A stretch of DNA of 6,609 bases from Burkholderiales bacterium (GTDB lineage Bacteria > Pseudomonadota > Gammaproteobacteria > Burkholderiales > Burkholderiaceae_D), in contig JACPVY010000004.1 in assembly GCA_016197345.1 (NCBI GenBank), forward strand, positions 1-6,609. Direction: 5' to 3'. Position numbers and translations under genes: made by a program. Of this stretch, positions 1 to 6,251 are shown in pieces; within the stretch, counting starts at the first letter, position 1, and every line of letters starts with the position of its first letter. Below the pieces are notes generated by a model. It had not been told where the DNA came from. It did no database searches and saw only the letters and a list, made by a program, of their open reading frames with translations.

Positions 1-2162
1 GTATCGGTGGTGGAGCTACCAACCAATTGCACTTTCGCAGGTTGATACAACATCGCAACGCGGATGGCATCATCACCAGTCGTGCCGGCTGCTACTGGCA
101 CATAGGCGTAGGTGCCTGGTGCAGTGGCAGCGTTCAAGCCATCGACCAAGGTTTGGATCGCGACGTCGCCATTGTTTTGCATTTCCATCAAACCAGCCAC
201 AGCAGGATTAACGGCTTTGATTGCTGCAACGATTTTTGCGCGTTGACGATTGAATTCGTTCAAGTTGTTCGCGCCACGGCAATTGCTCTTATTGACAACA
301 CCGCCCAAGCTGCAACCTTGGCCAGTTTTGCCGTCAAACGAGGTGCCATCTTGGAAGGTCGAGAAGTAGTTCAAGACGTTGAAGCTAGCAACGCGCACAT
401 TGCCACCGACATCCTCTGGCTCGGTGGTGCGAGCATTGTCACGCGAAAACACTGGAGCGATGACTGGCTGCACTTTGTAGCCAGCAGGGCCAGGGTTGCT
501 CGAAGTGATCAGGCCGAAGTCGATCACGCCAGTCAGGCCGTCCACAGTGTCGCCTGCGCGCACAGTGTTGTCTTGGCCGATGTAAGGCATTGGGTTTGGA
601 TTTTGCACCGACGAATTGTCATCCAACACGATCATGCTAGCGGCATTGTTTGCAGCCAACGCGATGGCTTCAGGTGTGCCTGGACGATAGCGGTTGGTTG
701 GCGATTCCATGCGGCCAGCACCCAAGGTCAATTGACCATAGCGACCGAGGAAATAGTTTTGAGCGACCATCATGCGGTTGGTGAAACGCACCAACATGCC
801 TTCGTATCGTTCCATGTCATTTGGGTTTGCCAAAGGCAGGGAAATATTCGTTGGCTGCACAGTGTTGCCGCTGCTCAAGGTGTCGATTTTGCTGACCGAT
901 GCCAATTGCGTCACTGGACGCGCTGCGTCGCCAGCAACGAATTCTGCAACCGTACCAGTGACGCGTACTTTTTGGCCTGCTGCTACCGTATTGGTGGCGC
1001 TACCGGTGTAGACGAAAATACCATCGGATGTATCTGGATTGCCATCGCCTTCCGCATCTTGCATGTAGAAGCCAGTCGCCACTTTCAAGGTCACTACACC
1101 TTCGGTGGTTTGCACGGTGCCAACGAATGGGCTGGTCGCGCCTGTGCCTTGGATTTGTGGAATGGTGTGGGTAATGGTTGCGGCTGCTTGTACAGCGACG
1201 TTGATGACGCAGCTAGCAGTTTGGCCTTGGTTGTTGCCGAACGTGACGGTCACTGGATAGCTACCGTTAGCGGTGCCTGCAGCGACTAACAAATTGACAT
1301 TCGCGCTACCGCCGACGCCGTTCGCGGCGACCAAGGACGACAAGGTGATGCCTGCTGGTGCATTGCTGAGGTTGACGCTATTGACGATGCCGTCGACATC
1401 GCTGGCTGACAATGCTGCGCTACCACCGAGGTTGCCTGGCAAGGTGATGTCGCTAGGGCAGGTGGTGACGATAGGAGTGTTAGCGGTGATGGTGCACGCG
1501 TTCAGGGCGCTAGCGCTATTGCGTGGTGCTGGCAAAGCAGCGGTGAAATCGCTACCGTTTTGATCAGTATCGGTGCAACCATTGCCAGCGCGCAAGACTG
1601 CGTTGGTATTCGATGGTGCTGGTGTCGGTGCGCTGCCTTCGAAGGCGTTAGCGGTAGTGCCAAAGCCGACCAAGTCTTGCACTGCTGCCGCGGTTGGGCC
1701 GCTGACTGGGGTAGCGATATTGGCCAACACGACTTTACCAGCGGTGCCGGACATGGCGATGGTGCCGACTTTGTCTGCGGTTGGCAGATTGACGGTGCCG
1801 CCTGTGCCCGCAGCTTCTTGCACCAACAGGTATTGACCTGGTTGCAAGACCACGTTAGGTAAGGCCGTTACTTGCCAGCTAGTGCCAGTCGCGCCAGCAT
1901 ATTGCACACTCCAACCATTCAGGTTGACAGGGCTTGCGCTACGGTTGAACAGCTCGATGAAATCATTTTTATACGTTGCGCCAGTGTTGCCGCCGCCGCC
2001 ATAAACTTGGCTGATCACGACATCAGATGCAAATGCTGGTGCAGACAATGCTGCCAGCATGGCTGCCATTGCGGTGAGGCGGCCGGGAGTGATGTGTTTG
2101 GTGTTTATTACAGCAGCGCTGCTGGTTGTGCGCAGCGATTTCATTGCAACATGACTATTCAT
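1..2162 (-). CDS. ExeM/NucH family extracellular endonuclease (C-terminus cut by window edge)
   Basis: A secreted nuclease, expected to degrade extracellular DNA or RNA for nutrients or biofilm turnover. The frame is open for 720 codons from ATG at 2162 to the window edge. That start is preceded by AGGA at 8 nt; the in-frame ATG at 2144 has no Shine-Dalgarno. Residues 1-45 form a long signal peptide with a hydrophobic stretch ending PAFA, cleavage before SD. A lamin-tail domain follows (about 46-170; SDVVISQVYGGGGN, then DFIELFNR and LNGWSVQY). Next come a Thr/Ala/Gly-rich middle region and an OB-like region from about 331 (THTIPQIQG, GFYMQDAEGDGNPDTSDG). A family-typical segment YIGQDNTVRAGDTVDGLTG starts near 527. 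The endonuclease/exonuclease/phosphatase fold starts near 588 (VRVASFNVLNYF, with N595), and GLMEMQNNGD carries the likely metal-binding E660. The remaining catalytic His/Asp motifs would lie off the window. Family assignment is firm; the substrate is inferred. Confidence 0.93.
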   Translation of the reverse strand, partial: MNSHVAMKSLRTTSSAAVINTKHITPGRLTAMAAMLAALSAPAFASDVVISQVYGGGGNTGATYKNDFIELFNRSASPVNLNGWSVQYAGATGTSWQVTALPNVVLQPGQYLLVQEAAGTGGTVNLPTADKVGTIAMSGTAGKVVLANIATPVSGPTAAAVQDLVGFGTTANAFEGSAPTPAPSNTNAVLRAGNGCTDTDQNGSDFTAALPAPRNSASALNACTITANTPIVTTCPSDITLPGNLGGSAALSASDVDGIVNSVNLSNAPAGITLSSLVAANGVGGSANVNLLVAAGTANGSYPVTVTFGNNQGQTASCVINVAVQAAATITHTIPQIQGTGATSPFVGTVQTTEGVVTLKVATGFYMQDAEGDGNPDTSDGIFVYTGSATNTVAAGQKVRVTGTVAEFVAGDAARPVTQLASVSKIDTLSSGNTVQPTNISLPLANPNDMERYEGMLVRFTNRMMVAQNYFLGRYGQLTLGAGRMESPTNRYRPGTPEAIALAANNAASMIVLDDNSSVQNPNPMPYIGQDNTVRAGDTVDGLTGVIDFGLITSSNPGPAGYKVQPVIAPVFSRDNARTTEPEDVGGNVRVASFNVLNYFSTFQDGTSFDGKTGQGCSLGGVVNKSNCRGANNLNEFNRQRAKIVAAIKAVNPAVAGLMEMQNNGDVAIQTLVDGLNAATAPGTYAYVPVAAGTTGDDAIRVAMLYQPAKVQLVGSSTTD

Positions 2163-2265
2163 CGAGCAAATCCTGGTTGGTAGAGTTTATTGTTTTAAAA
2201 AGGTGAGCTGCCGTTTTTTGAACTACAGCCGCTAATTTCGGGATTGAGCTGTCCCTGATGTGTTA

Positions 2266-2289
2266 TTTACCGATATTTCCGTCGGTAAA
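2266..2289. repeat. Perfect 8-bp inverted repeat in the nuclease leader
   Basis: TTTACCGA (2266-2273) and TCGGTAAA (2282-2289) are exact reverse complements separated by 8 nt. The dyad lies just downstream of the predicted start of the nuclease transcript. It could be a repressor operator or an mRNA hairpin. No U-tract follows it on either strand, so it is not an obvious terminator. Confidence 0.5.
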
Positions 2290-2297
2290 GTTTGTCT

Positions 2298-2309
2298 GTC
2301 TTACAAGAC
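2298..2309. repeat. Short perfect dyad near the predicted nuclease transcription start
   Basis: GTCTT-AC-AAGAC is an exact 5-bp palindrome with a 2-bp centre. It lies immediately downstream of the -10 box and predicted start near 2311. The position would suit an operator. The sequence is short enough to arise by chance. Confidence 0.25.
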
Positions 2310-2317
2310 CGGGCGCA

Positions 2318-2351
2318 ATTATAGGGGGGAATTGTGACAAAGCAAAGACAT
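2318..2351 (-). promoter_or_regulatory. Candidate Pho-box promoter of the nuclease gene
   Basis: Read on the minus strand, a perfect TATAAT -10 box lies at 2323-2318. No good -35 hexamer sits 16-18 nt upstream. Instead, ATGTCTT-TGCT-TTGTCAC occupies 2351-2334 and ends exactly 10 nt before the -10. The known PhoB site is two CTGTCAT-type 7-mers separated by 4 nt, replacing the -35 box at this distance. The match here is 5/7 in each half. Transcription would begin near 2311, giving a leader of about 150 nt. Secreted nucleases are common Pho-regulon members, which fits. The match is imperfect, so PhoB control is inferred. Confidence 0.45.
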
Positions 2352-2482
2352 AAAGTGATCGACGATGTAGAGGTTTCTTACAATTTTGCGTTTGGACGGG
2401 AAACTAAACTAGCGCTTTAAAAATAATGCAAAAAACATAATTATTCTTAGAGTTTCATCTTTTTCAGCACACTCAAAAAATC

Positions 2483-2519
2483 CAAAAACCGCTTCTGGAG
2501 CCATGTTGAGCGATTTTTG
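2483..2519 (-). terminator. Candidate intrinsic terminator, leftward
   Basis: On the minus strand an 11-bp stem, CAAAAATCGCT pairing with AGCGGTTTTTG through one G-U wobble, encloses a 15-nt loop. A further T-run (GGATTTTTT) follows. The GC part of the stem is only 4-5 bp and the loop is large, so strength is doubtful. It could end transcripts coming leftward from flgAMN, about 510 nt past the flgN stop, or an unrecognised small RNA. On the plus strand the wobble becomes an A-C mismatch, so activity there would be weaker. Confidence 0.35.
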
Positions 2520-2857
2520 TTGTAAATAAAACAGATGGGCATGTGCAAAAAAATTATAAGAAAGTAAAAATATTTACGCAATTGATCTAGTAATAAGTTG
2601 TATCCAGAGAAATTTGGCGTTCACCAAAAAATAGTTGAAAATTTTTGTTGTAGAGTGGATACACTAAACAGCTTGACAGTCGAAAGCGAATGTTATTTTT
2701 ATAATTTCCTATTTCTATTCTACGATTTCCAGTCTTTATATTATTTTTAATATGATTGGTATTTAATGTCGAGGATGAGTGATTTTCAACTGAAACAGAA
2801 ATGCAATGTGAAATGTAAGGGTTTAAATTCGGGGTGAGTTGATGCGAGGCAATGGCG

Positions 2858-2889
2858 TGGTGCAAGATGCTAGTAGCACGCTTGCACCA
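2858..2889. repeat. 9-bp perfect inverted repeat downstream of flgN
   Basis: TGGTGCAAG (2858-2866) and CTTGCACCA (2881-2889) are exact reverse complements with a 14-nt spacer. Its right arm overlaps a second possible fold: TGCAC/GTGCA at 2883-2895, flanked by GCACGC (2876-2881) and GCGTGC (2903-2908). The two folds cannot form together. No T-run follows, so it does not look like a simple terminator. Confidence 0.45.
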
Positions 2890-3028
2890 TGTGCATCGAT
2901 AGGCGTGCGCACAGACTTGGCGCTGATGCGGTCGTTCCTGAGGAATTTTTCGGAGGGAATGCTGAATTGAGGTGTTTGCCGATTCGCGTTATTTGCGCGG
3001 CGGAGCTATCTATCGAATGAAGTGAGAA

Positions 3029-3274
3029 CTAGCCAACAACCAAACTGGCTTCATTGCCAGCGAACCCCGCTTGTTCTAGCGCGGCATGACGTTGCCGTGC
3101 GAGATCAGCGGCGCGGTTAATTAACTGAGTTTTTTGTTCGGTTAAGCGGGCAAGACTTTCCGCATCCGCGCTGACCAGATGTGCCTGCTCTTGTTGCATC
3201 AAGACCAATAATTCACTCATGGCTTGATGTTCAGCGCGGAGGCTAGCCATCGGGTTGAAGCTGGATGTTTGCAT
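3029..3274 (-). CDS. flgN: FlgN-like flagellar export chaperone, shortened
   Basis: FlgN is the cytoplasmic type III export chaperone for the hook-filament junction proteins FlgK and FlgL. This product has 81 residues; FlgN proteins are normally about 140-150. The N-terminal helical part looks typical: SLRAEHQAMSELLVLMQQEQ, then SLARLTEQKTQLINRAADLA. After AGFAGNEAS the protein ends abruptly with LVVG and a TAG stop. The C-terminal amphipathic helix that binds FlgK/FlgL in the family is missing. The start is ATG at 3274, 51 nt after the flgM stop, with a weak AGG at 8 nt. The frame beyond the TAG stays open for 52 codons to 2870, but that translation is Ser/Pro-rich and not FlgN-like. An internal deletion joining near-terminal codons to the middle is one explanation. 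Identity rests on position next to flgM and the N-terminal pattern; function is doubtful. Confidence 0.72.
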   Translation of the reverse strand: MQTSSFNPMASLRAEHQAMSELLVLMQQEQAHLVSADAESLARLTEQKTQLINRAADLARQRHAALEQAGFAGNEASLVVG

Positions 3275-3325
3275 CGTCTTTACCTATTCAAGCAGTGCGA
3301 TCTTGTTTGCAAAAATGGTGATGGC

Positions 3326-3637
3326 TTAACGTTTGCGGGAGTGCAGCAAATCTTTTACTGTTTCCAACAAACCGTCGGCCACTTTTTCCGAATTGACCTG
3401 AAATTGGCCATCGGCAATAGCCAGCTTGATTTTTTCGACTTTTTTCGAATCGAAAACGCTAGAGCTGGCAATTTTACCTTCCAGTGATTGCAGTTGTGGC
3501 GATAGACGTACGCTGTCTGTCGCTGCAGGCACTGAAGCGGTTGAAGCTTTTTCGGCATTCTTCGCCGTCGAAGCTTGGGTTTGCGGTTGGCTTACCGGCA
3601 GGCCGGGTGTGCCTTTGACTGAATCTGAAATTTTCAC
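3326..3637 (-). CDS. flgM: FlgM, anti-sigma-28 factor
   Basis: FlgM binds and inhibits the flagellar sigma factor FliA (sigma-28) until the hook-basal body is complete, then is exported through it. I chose the GTG at 3637 as start: GAGG lies 8 nt upstream and the product then begins MKISDSV, as family members do. The upstream in-frame ATG at 3664 would add nine atypical residues. The product has 103 residues, the usual size. The N-terminal half (2-40) is Ser/Thr/Ala/Pro/Gln-rich and probably disordered. The C-terminal half holds the sigma-28-binding segment: DSVRLSPQLQSLEGKI (41-56), then FDSKKVEKIKLAIADGQFQV (62-81) and a final helix to HSRKR. It follows flgA after 315 nt and precedes flgN. 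It has its own sigma-28 promoter and looks intact. Confidence 0.95.
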   Translation of the reverse strand: MKISDSVKGTPGLPVSQPQTQASTAKNAEKASTASVPAATDSVRLSPQLQSLEGKIASSSVFDSKKVEKIKLAIADGQFQVNSEKVADGLLETVKDLLHSRKR

Positions 3638-3952
3638 AGCAGCATCCTCGATATGGTGGAGCATGGAACCCCGGGATATGCCTTCTTATCGGCGCTGCTT
3701 TTGTAAACTTTAGGGACACTTGAAAAACTGCCGTCTTTTGCTGTTTTCATTTGTCCTTTGCTTGCCTCAATCTGAACTGATCAGCATGCCAACTTCGCCA
3801 GCGCCTCGTGTGCAATTGAATATAGCAGAGGTATGCGGAAATCTTGGAGGCATACCTGCATTGTTCTATTTTTCTCACTATTTCAGAGCGAAGGCGCGTT
3901 GCAAACTTGCCGCAATTTGCACAATATTTCTGTGCATCAATGTTTGTCGATC
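3638..3952. other. Intergenic region between flgA and flgM
   Basis: 315 bp without a credible gene. The part next to flgM holds its sigma-28 promoter and ribosome binding site. The rest contains two perfect inverted repeats: AGGTATGC/GCATACCT (3829-3836 and 3850-3857, 13-nt spacer) and TGCACA/TGTGCA (3918-3923 and 3931-3936, 7-nt spacer). The second begins 17 nt past the flgA stop. Neither is followed by a T-run on the minus strand, so they may be weak or Rho-assisted ends of the flgA transcript, or processing sites. Short plus-strand open frames here have no ribosome binding site and no recognisable product. Confidence 0.55.
3686..3712 (-). promoter_or_regulatory. Sigma-28 (FliA) promoter of flgM
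   Basis: Read on the minus strand: TAAAGTTT at 3712-3705, an 11-nt spacer, and GCCGATAA at 3693-3686. This equals the enterobacterial FliA consensus TAAAGTTT-N11-GCCGATAA at every specified position. The start of transcription would be near 3679, about 40 nt before the flgM GTG. flgM and flgN would therefore be late flagellar genes, with FlgM feeding back on its own sigma factor. Confidence 0.92.
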
Positions 3953-4696
3953 TTAATAATTGATCTGCACAATCCCGCCCGCCTGCGCAATGCCGCTCAA
4001 TTGCTGGCCGCTAGCGGTTTTGACCTGAATCGGCTGGCCATCGTTGGCGTTATTGATAGCCCGACCTTCGCTCGCGACGCGAAAGCCCGCACCGCTCGCA
4101 ATCACTTTCACTAACTGCCCCTGCTGTATGACTTGCGGCGTGCGTAACGCGTCTTGCCGCAACGGTGCACCAGCCGCGACCGCTTGCGCGCTGCTGCGTC
4201 CTAGTGCTTGATTGATATCGGTAACGATGCCAGCAGGTAAGGTCGTCAAATCGCCCTGTAGCATCAATAATTGACTGGCCTGTAGCGTTTGCCCTGCTTG
4301 CAGTGGCACGCTAGCGGCAACGTATTCGCCGACCACTTTCACGCTCGCTTGGATAAACATCGTCCACTGCGGCGTACCAACGCAGCGCACACCAACCGTG
4401 GTTTTGCCCCAAGCGCGGCTGCCGGGCGGTAAAAAAGCTTGTGGCGCAGCGCAGGCCGCAAGATTTAAGCGATTGTCAACATTACCGATGGTGACGCTAA
4501 CTTGGCCGGGGAGGTTGGCGGTTTGGGTGCGTAAAAATTGTTCGGCGGTGCTGCGCAACACATCCAGATTTTGTTTCTCTTTAGCGGCCGGAGGCTCTTG
4601 TGCTAGGGCTAGCATTGGCAGGCTATAGCAGATGCCAAACAAGACACTGCGCCTCGCTGCGCTCCCTAGCGTGCTGAAAATGGTGCTCAATCTCAT
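3953..4696 (-). CDS. flgA: FlgA, flagellar P-ring assembly chaperone
   Basis: FlgA is a periplasmic chaperone that helps FlgI polymerise into the P-ring around the rod. I start it at ATG 4696, which has AGGAG 6 nt upstream and makes residue 1 the beginning of a signal peptide. The longer frame from 4756 adds 20 hydrophilic residues with no support. The product has 247 residues, the usual size. Residues 1-32 form the Sec signal (RR, hydrophobic core LFGICYSLPMLALA). The N-terminal domain holds Cys82 and Cys105 in LAACAAP and GVRCVG, probably a disulfide. A SAF-type domain follows (about 123-186; VGEYVAASVPLQAGQTL). The beta-rich C-terminal domain contains GQLVKVIASGAGFRVASEG and ends in VQINY. 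It is divergent from flgB and sits upstream of flgM and flgN, the standard order. No lesion is visible. Confidence 0.95.
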   Translation of the reverse strand: MRLSTIFSTLGSAARRSVLFGICYSLPMLALAQEPPAAKEKQNLDVLRSTAEQFLRTQTANLPGQVSVTIGNVDNRLNLAACAAPQAFLPPGSRAWGKTTVGVRCVGTPQWTMFIQASVKVVGEYVAASVPLQAGQTLQASQLLMLQGDLTTLPAGIVTDINQALGRSSAQAVAAGAPLRQDALRTPQVIQQGQLVKVIASGAGFRVASEGRAINNANDGQPIQVKTASGQQLSGIAQAGGIVQINY

Positions 4697-4919
4697 CTGC
4701 TTCTCCTGCAATGAACAACTGCGTGATCGAGTTTGGCCACGAGTATTGCAGCTCATTGTAGGCGCGCGTGATGGAATCGAAAGCGCGAACTAAGCGGGTT
4801 TACCTGCCCTTATTGCTTGTTTGAAGTAAAGCAGGGCGGCGTAAGATGGCTGTCATTCGGTAATATTGTTGCGCTAAAGAAAGAAGGCGCATAGGATGCA
4901 GAACTAGGCGGAGGCGGTG
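4697..4919. promoter_or_regulatory. Divergent flgA / flgB promoter region
   Basis: This 223-bp gap must hold promoters for both flgA (leftward) and flgBCDE (rightward). The best flgA candidate is TACAAT at 4760-4755 (minus strand, 5/6 match to a -10) with no good -35 box. That pattern suits an activator-dependent promoter, such as FlhDC-driven class II flagellar promoters in this group. I could not find a clear FlhDC box. On the plus strand, GG (4859-4860), 10 nt, then GC (4871-4872) preceded by TT resembles a sigma-54 site, but other consensus positions fail. TAATAT (4861-4866) is an alternative poor -10 box. The exact start sites are unresolved. Confidence 0.4.
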
Positions 4920-5324
4920 ATGATAGGCAAATTGGACGATTATTTTCGCTTTAATGAAACCACGCTCAATCTACGGGCGCAGCGCCAGCAATTGCTCGCT
5001 TCGAATATCGCTAATGCCGATACGCCTAACTATAAAGCCCGCGATATCGATTTTGGCGCGACCTTGCAAGGCGTGTTGGCTGGCACGCTACCGCAGCTCA
5101 ATAAAACCTCGGCCAATCATTTAAATGGCAATGCCGACACTGGCCCCGGTGGCGCGCCCTTGCTGTATCGCGGCGTGCAACAAGGCAGTATCGATGGCAA
5201 TACGGTCGATATGGATGTCGAGCGCACGCAGTTTGCGGATAACGCCTTGCGCTATGAAGCCTCGGTGACGTTGCTCAACTCACAAATCCGTAGCCTGATG
5301 ACAGCCATCACAGGAGGTCAATAA
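4920..5324 (+). CDS. flgB: FlgB, flagellar proximal rod protein
   Basis: FlgB is a structural subunit of the proximal rod, which crosses the periplasm and joins the MS-ring to the distal rod. It is exported by the flagellar type III system without a cleaved signal. The start is ATG 4920, with GGAGG 5 nt upstream; the GTG at 4917 overlaps that spacing and is less likely. The product has 134 residues, the normal length. The N-terminal rod motif [20 protein letters not shown] (26-45) is intact. The C-terminal heptad-rich helix runs from about 98 ([16 protein letters not shown]) to LMTAITGGQ. The two terminal helices form the coiled coil shared by rod and hook proteins. It is the first gene of flgBCDE. 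Its last codons contain the AGGAGG that serves flgC, 2 nt downstream, so the two are probably translationally coupled. Confidence 0.97.
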   Translation: MIGKLDDYFRFNETTLNLRAQRQQLLASNIANADTPNYKARDIDFGATLQGVLAGTLPQLNKTSANHLNGNADTGPGGAPLLYRGVQQGSIDGNTVDMDVERTQFADNALRYEASVTLLNSQIRSLMTAITGGQ

Positions 5325-5326
5325 TT

Positions 5327-5731
5327 ATGTCGCTCTTTAATATTTTTAATGTCGCAGGTTCGGCCATGAGTGCGCAATCGCAGCGCTTGAATACGGTTGC
5401 TAGTAATCTCGCGAATGCGGATAGCGCCACGAGCGTCAATGGTCAGCCATATCGCGCCAAGCAAGTGATATTTGAAGCACAAGCGGTCGATGCGGCGAAC
5501 GCGCAAGGGGTGCGTGTCAAACAAGTGGTGGAAGATGCGGCGCCGCCTAAAATGGTGTATGACCCAAAACACCCGATGGCTGACGACAAAGGATATGTCG
5601 CGATGCCGAATGTGAGCGTAGTGGATGAAATGGTGAATATGCTGTCGGCCTCACGCTCGTATCAGACCAATGTCGAGACGATGAATGCGGCGAAAACGCT
5701 GGCGCTGAAAACCTTGACCATCGGCCAATAA
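5327..5731 (+). CDS. flgC: FlgC, flagellar proximal rod protein
   Basis: FlgC is a proximal rod subunit that assembles with FlgB, FlgF and FliE. The product has 134 residues, the family length. The N-terminal helix and motif ([20 protein letters not shown], 12-31) are followed by [39 protein letters not shown] is the conserved loop before the C-terminal helix [20 protein letters not shown], and the protein ends LKTLTIGQ. The start is ATG 5327 with AGGAGG inside the end of flgB. It sits 2 nt after flgB and 25 nt before flgD, so all are on one transcript. No lesion was seen. Confidence 0.97.
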   Translation: MSLFNIFNVAGSAMSAQSQRLNTVASNLANADSATSVNGQPYRAKQVIFEAQAVDAANAQGVRVKQVVEDAAPPKMVYDPKHPMADDKGYVAMPNVSVVDEMVNMLSASRSYQTNVETMNAAKTLALKTLTIGQ

Positions 5732-5756
5732 CTGAGAAAAGTAAGGGAAAACTATC

Positions 5757-6246
5757 ATGGCGCTGCAAACCAATGTTGTTTCCAGCAATGTGCTGGATGC
5801 GATGAATCCACAATCTGCCAAGAAAACGGGCTCTGGTGCTGAGACGGCTGCCGCCGCGCAAGATCGCTTCATGACCTTGCTCGTGACGCAGATGAAAAAT
5901 CAAGATCCGTTAAATCCGATGGATAACGCGCAGGTTACCAGCCAATTAGCGCAGCTTTCGACTGTGACCGGGATCGACAAACTCAACGATACCGTTAAAG
6001 GTTTGCAAGCCAGTCATCGGCACCATACCGCTGACTTGGGATGGCACCACCGACAGCGGCACAGTTGCCGCGGATGGGCAATACAAAATCAAGGTGGAAG
6101 CGATGCAGGGCGGTAAAAAGATTGATGGCGCACAAGCGCTTTCGTTTGGCATGGTGGGCAGTATTTCGACCAATGCACAAGGCGTGAAAGTGAATTTGAA
6201 TGGCCTCGGTAGCGTCGATTTATCGGCGGTGCGGCAGATTTTATAG
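5757..6246 (+). pseudogene. flgD: flgD, hook-cap protein gene with internal deletion and frameshift
   Basis: FlgD forms the cap on which FlgE subunits polymerise into the hook. The start is ATG 5757 with an AGGG upstream. Residues 1-86 are a normal FlgD N-terminus, including RFMTLLVTQMKNQDPLNPMD (37-56) and QVTSQLAQLSTVTGIDKLN (59-77). Near 6014-6019 the frame breaks: the first frame runs on through unrelated residues to a stop at 6114-6116. The true C-terminus continues in the next frame from about 6019 (GTIPLTWDGTTDSGTVAADG, then QYKIKVEA) to VDLSAVRQIL and TAG at 6246, 75 residues. Together the two parts give about 161 residues; FlgD usually has about 220. Roughly 60 codons of the central Ig/tudor-like region are therefore missing, and the deletion is not a multiple of three. 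A one-base error alone cannot explain this. As written, no functional cap would be made. Confidence 0.88.
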
Positions 6247-6251
6247 CGTGC

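Larger units (their letters stand above)
2163..3028. other. Long intergenic region with AT-rich core
   Basis: 866 bp between the nuclease start and the flgN stop. About 2163-2360 is the nuclease leader and promoter. About 2400-2800 is strikingly AT-rich (some 60-base lines are only 23-25% GC) against roughly 50% in the genes. It is full of A- and T-runs. 2840-3028 returns to higher GC and holds inverted repeats. The longest open stretch in the core is on the minus strand from the TTG at 2865 to a stop at 2587. It has no ATG or GTG start in a usable position and no ribosome binding site, and its product resembles nothing I recognise. The core may be a foreign insert, a gene remnant or a small-RNA locus; I cannot tell which. 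Confidence 0.6.

Noticed and set aside
27..1289. 420-codon plus-strand open frame opposite the nuclease gene
   Set aside because: The protein is rich in His, Trp and Cys without any domain. It is the antisense shadow of the nuclease, whose minus-strand frame is continuous and gives clear family motifs.
2587..2865. 92-codon minus-strand open frame in the AT-rich region
   Set aside because: It starts only with TTG, has no ATG or GTG in a usable place back to the stop at 2989, no Shine-Dalgarno, and an unrecognised low-complexity product. The frame is more likely chance or a remnant.
2936..2951. TTCCTGAGGAA followed by a T-run, a possible plus-strand terminator
   Set aside because: The stem is only 4-5 bp with a loop of 1-3 nt, and no plus-strand gene lies upstream.
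2870..3028. Continuation of the flgN frame beyond its TAG stop (52 codons)
   Set aside because: The translation is Ser/Pro-rich with two late Cys and no helical FlgN pattern, so stop-codon readthrough or a simple nonsense mutation is not supported.
3720..4114. Plus-strand open frames between flgM and flgA
   Set aside because: There is no ribosome binding site and no recognisable product, and one overlaps the end of flgA.
4801..4840. CCTGC/GCAGG and GCCCT/AGGGC pairs in the flgA-flgB gap
   Set aside because: Both are only 5 bp, mutually offset and widely spaced, which is expected by chance in this composition.
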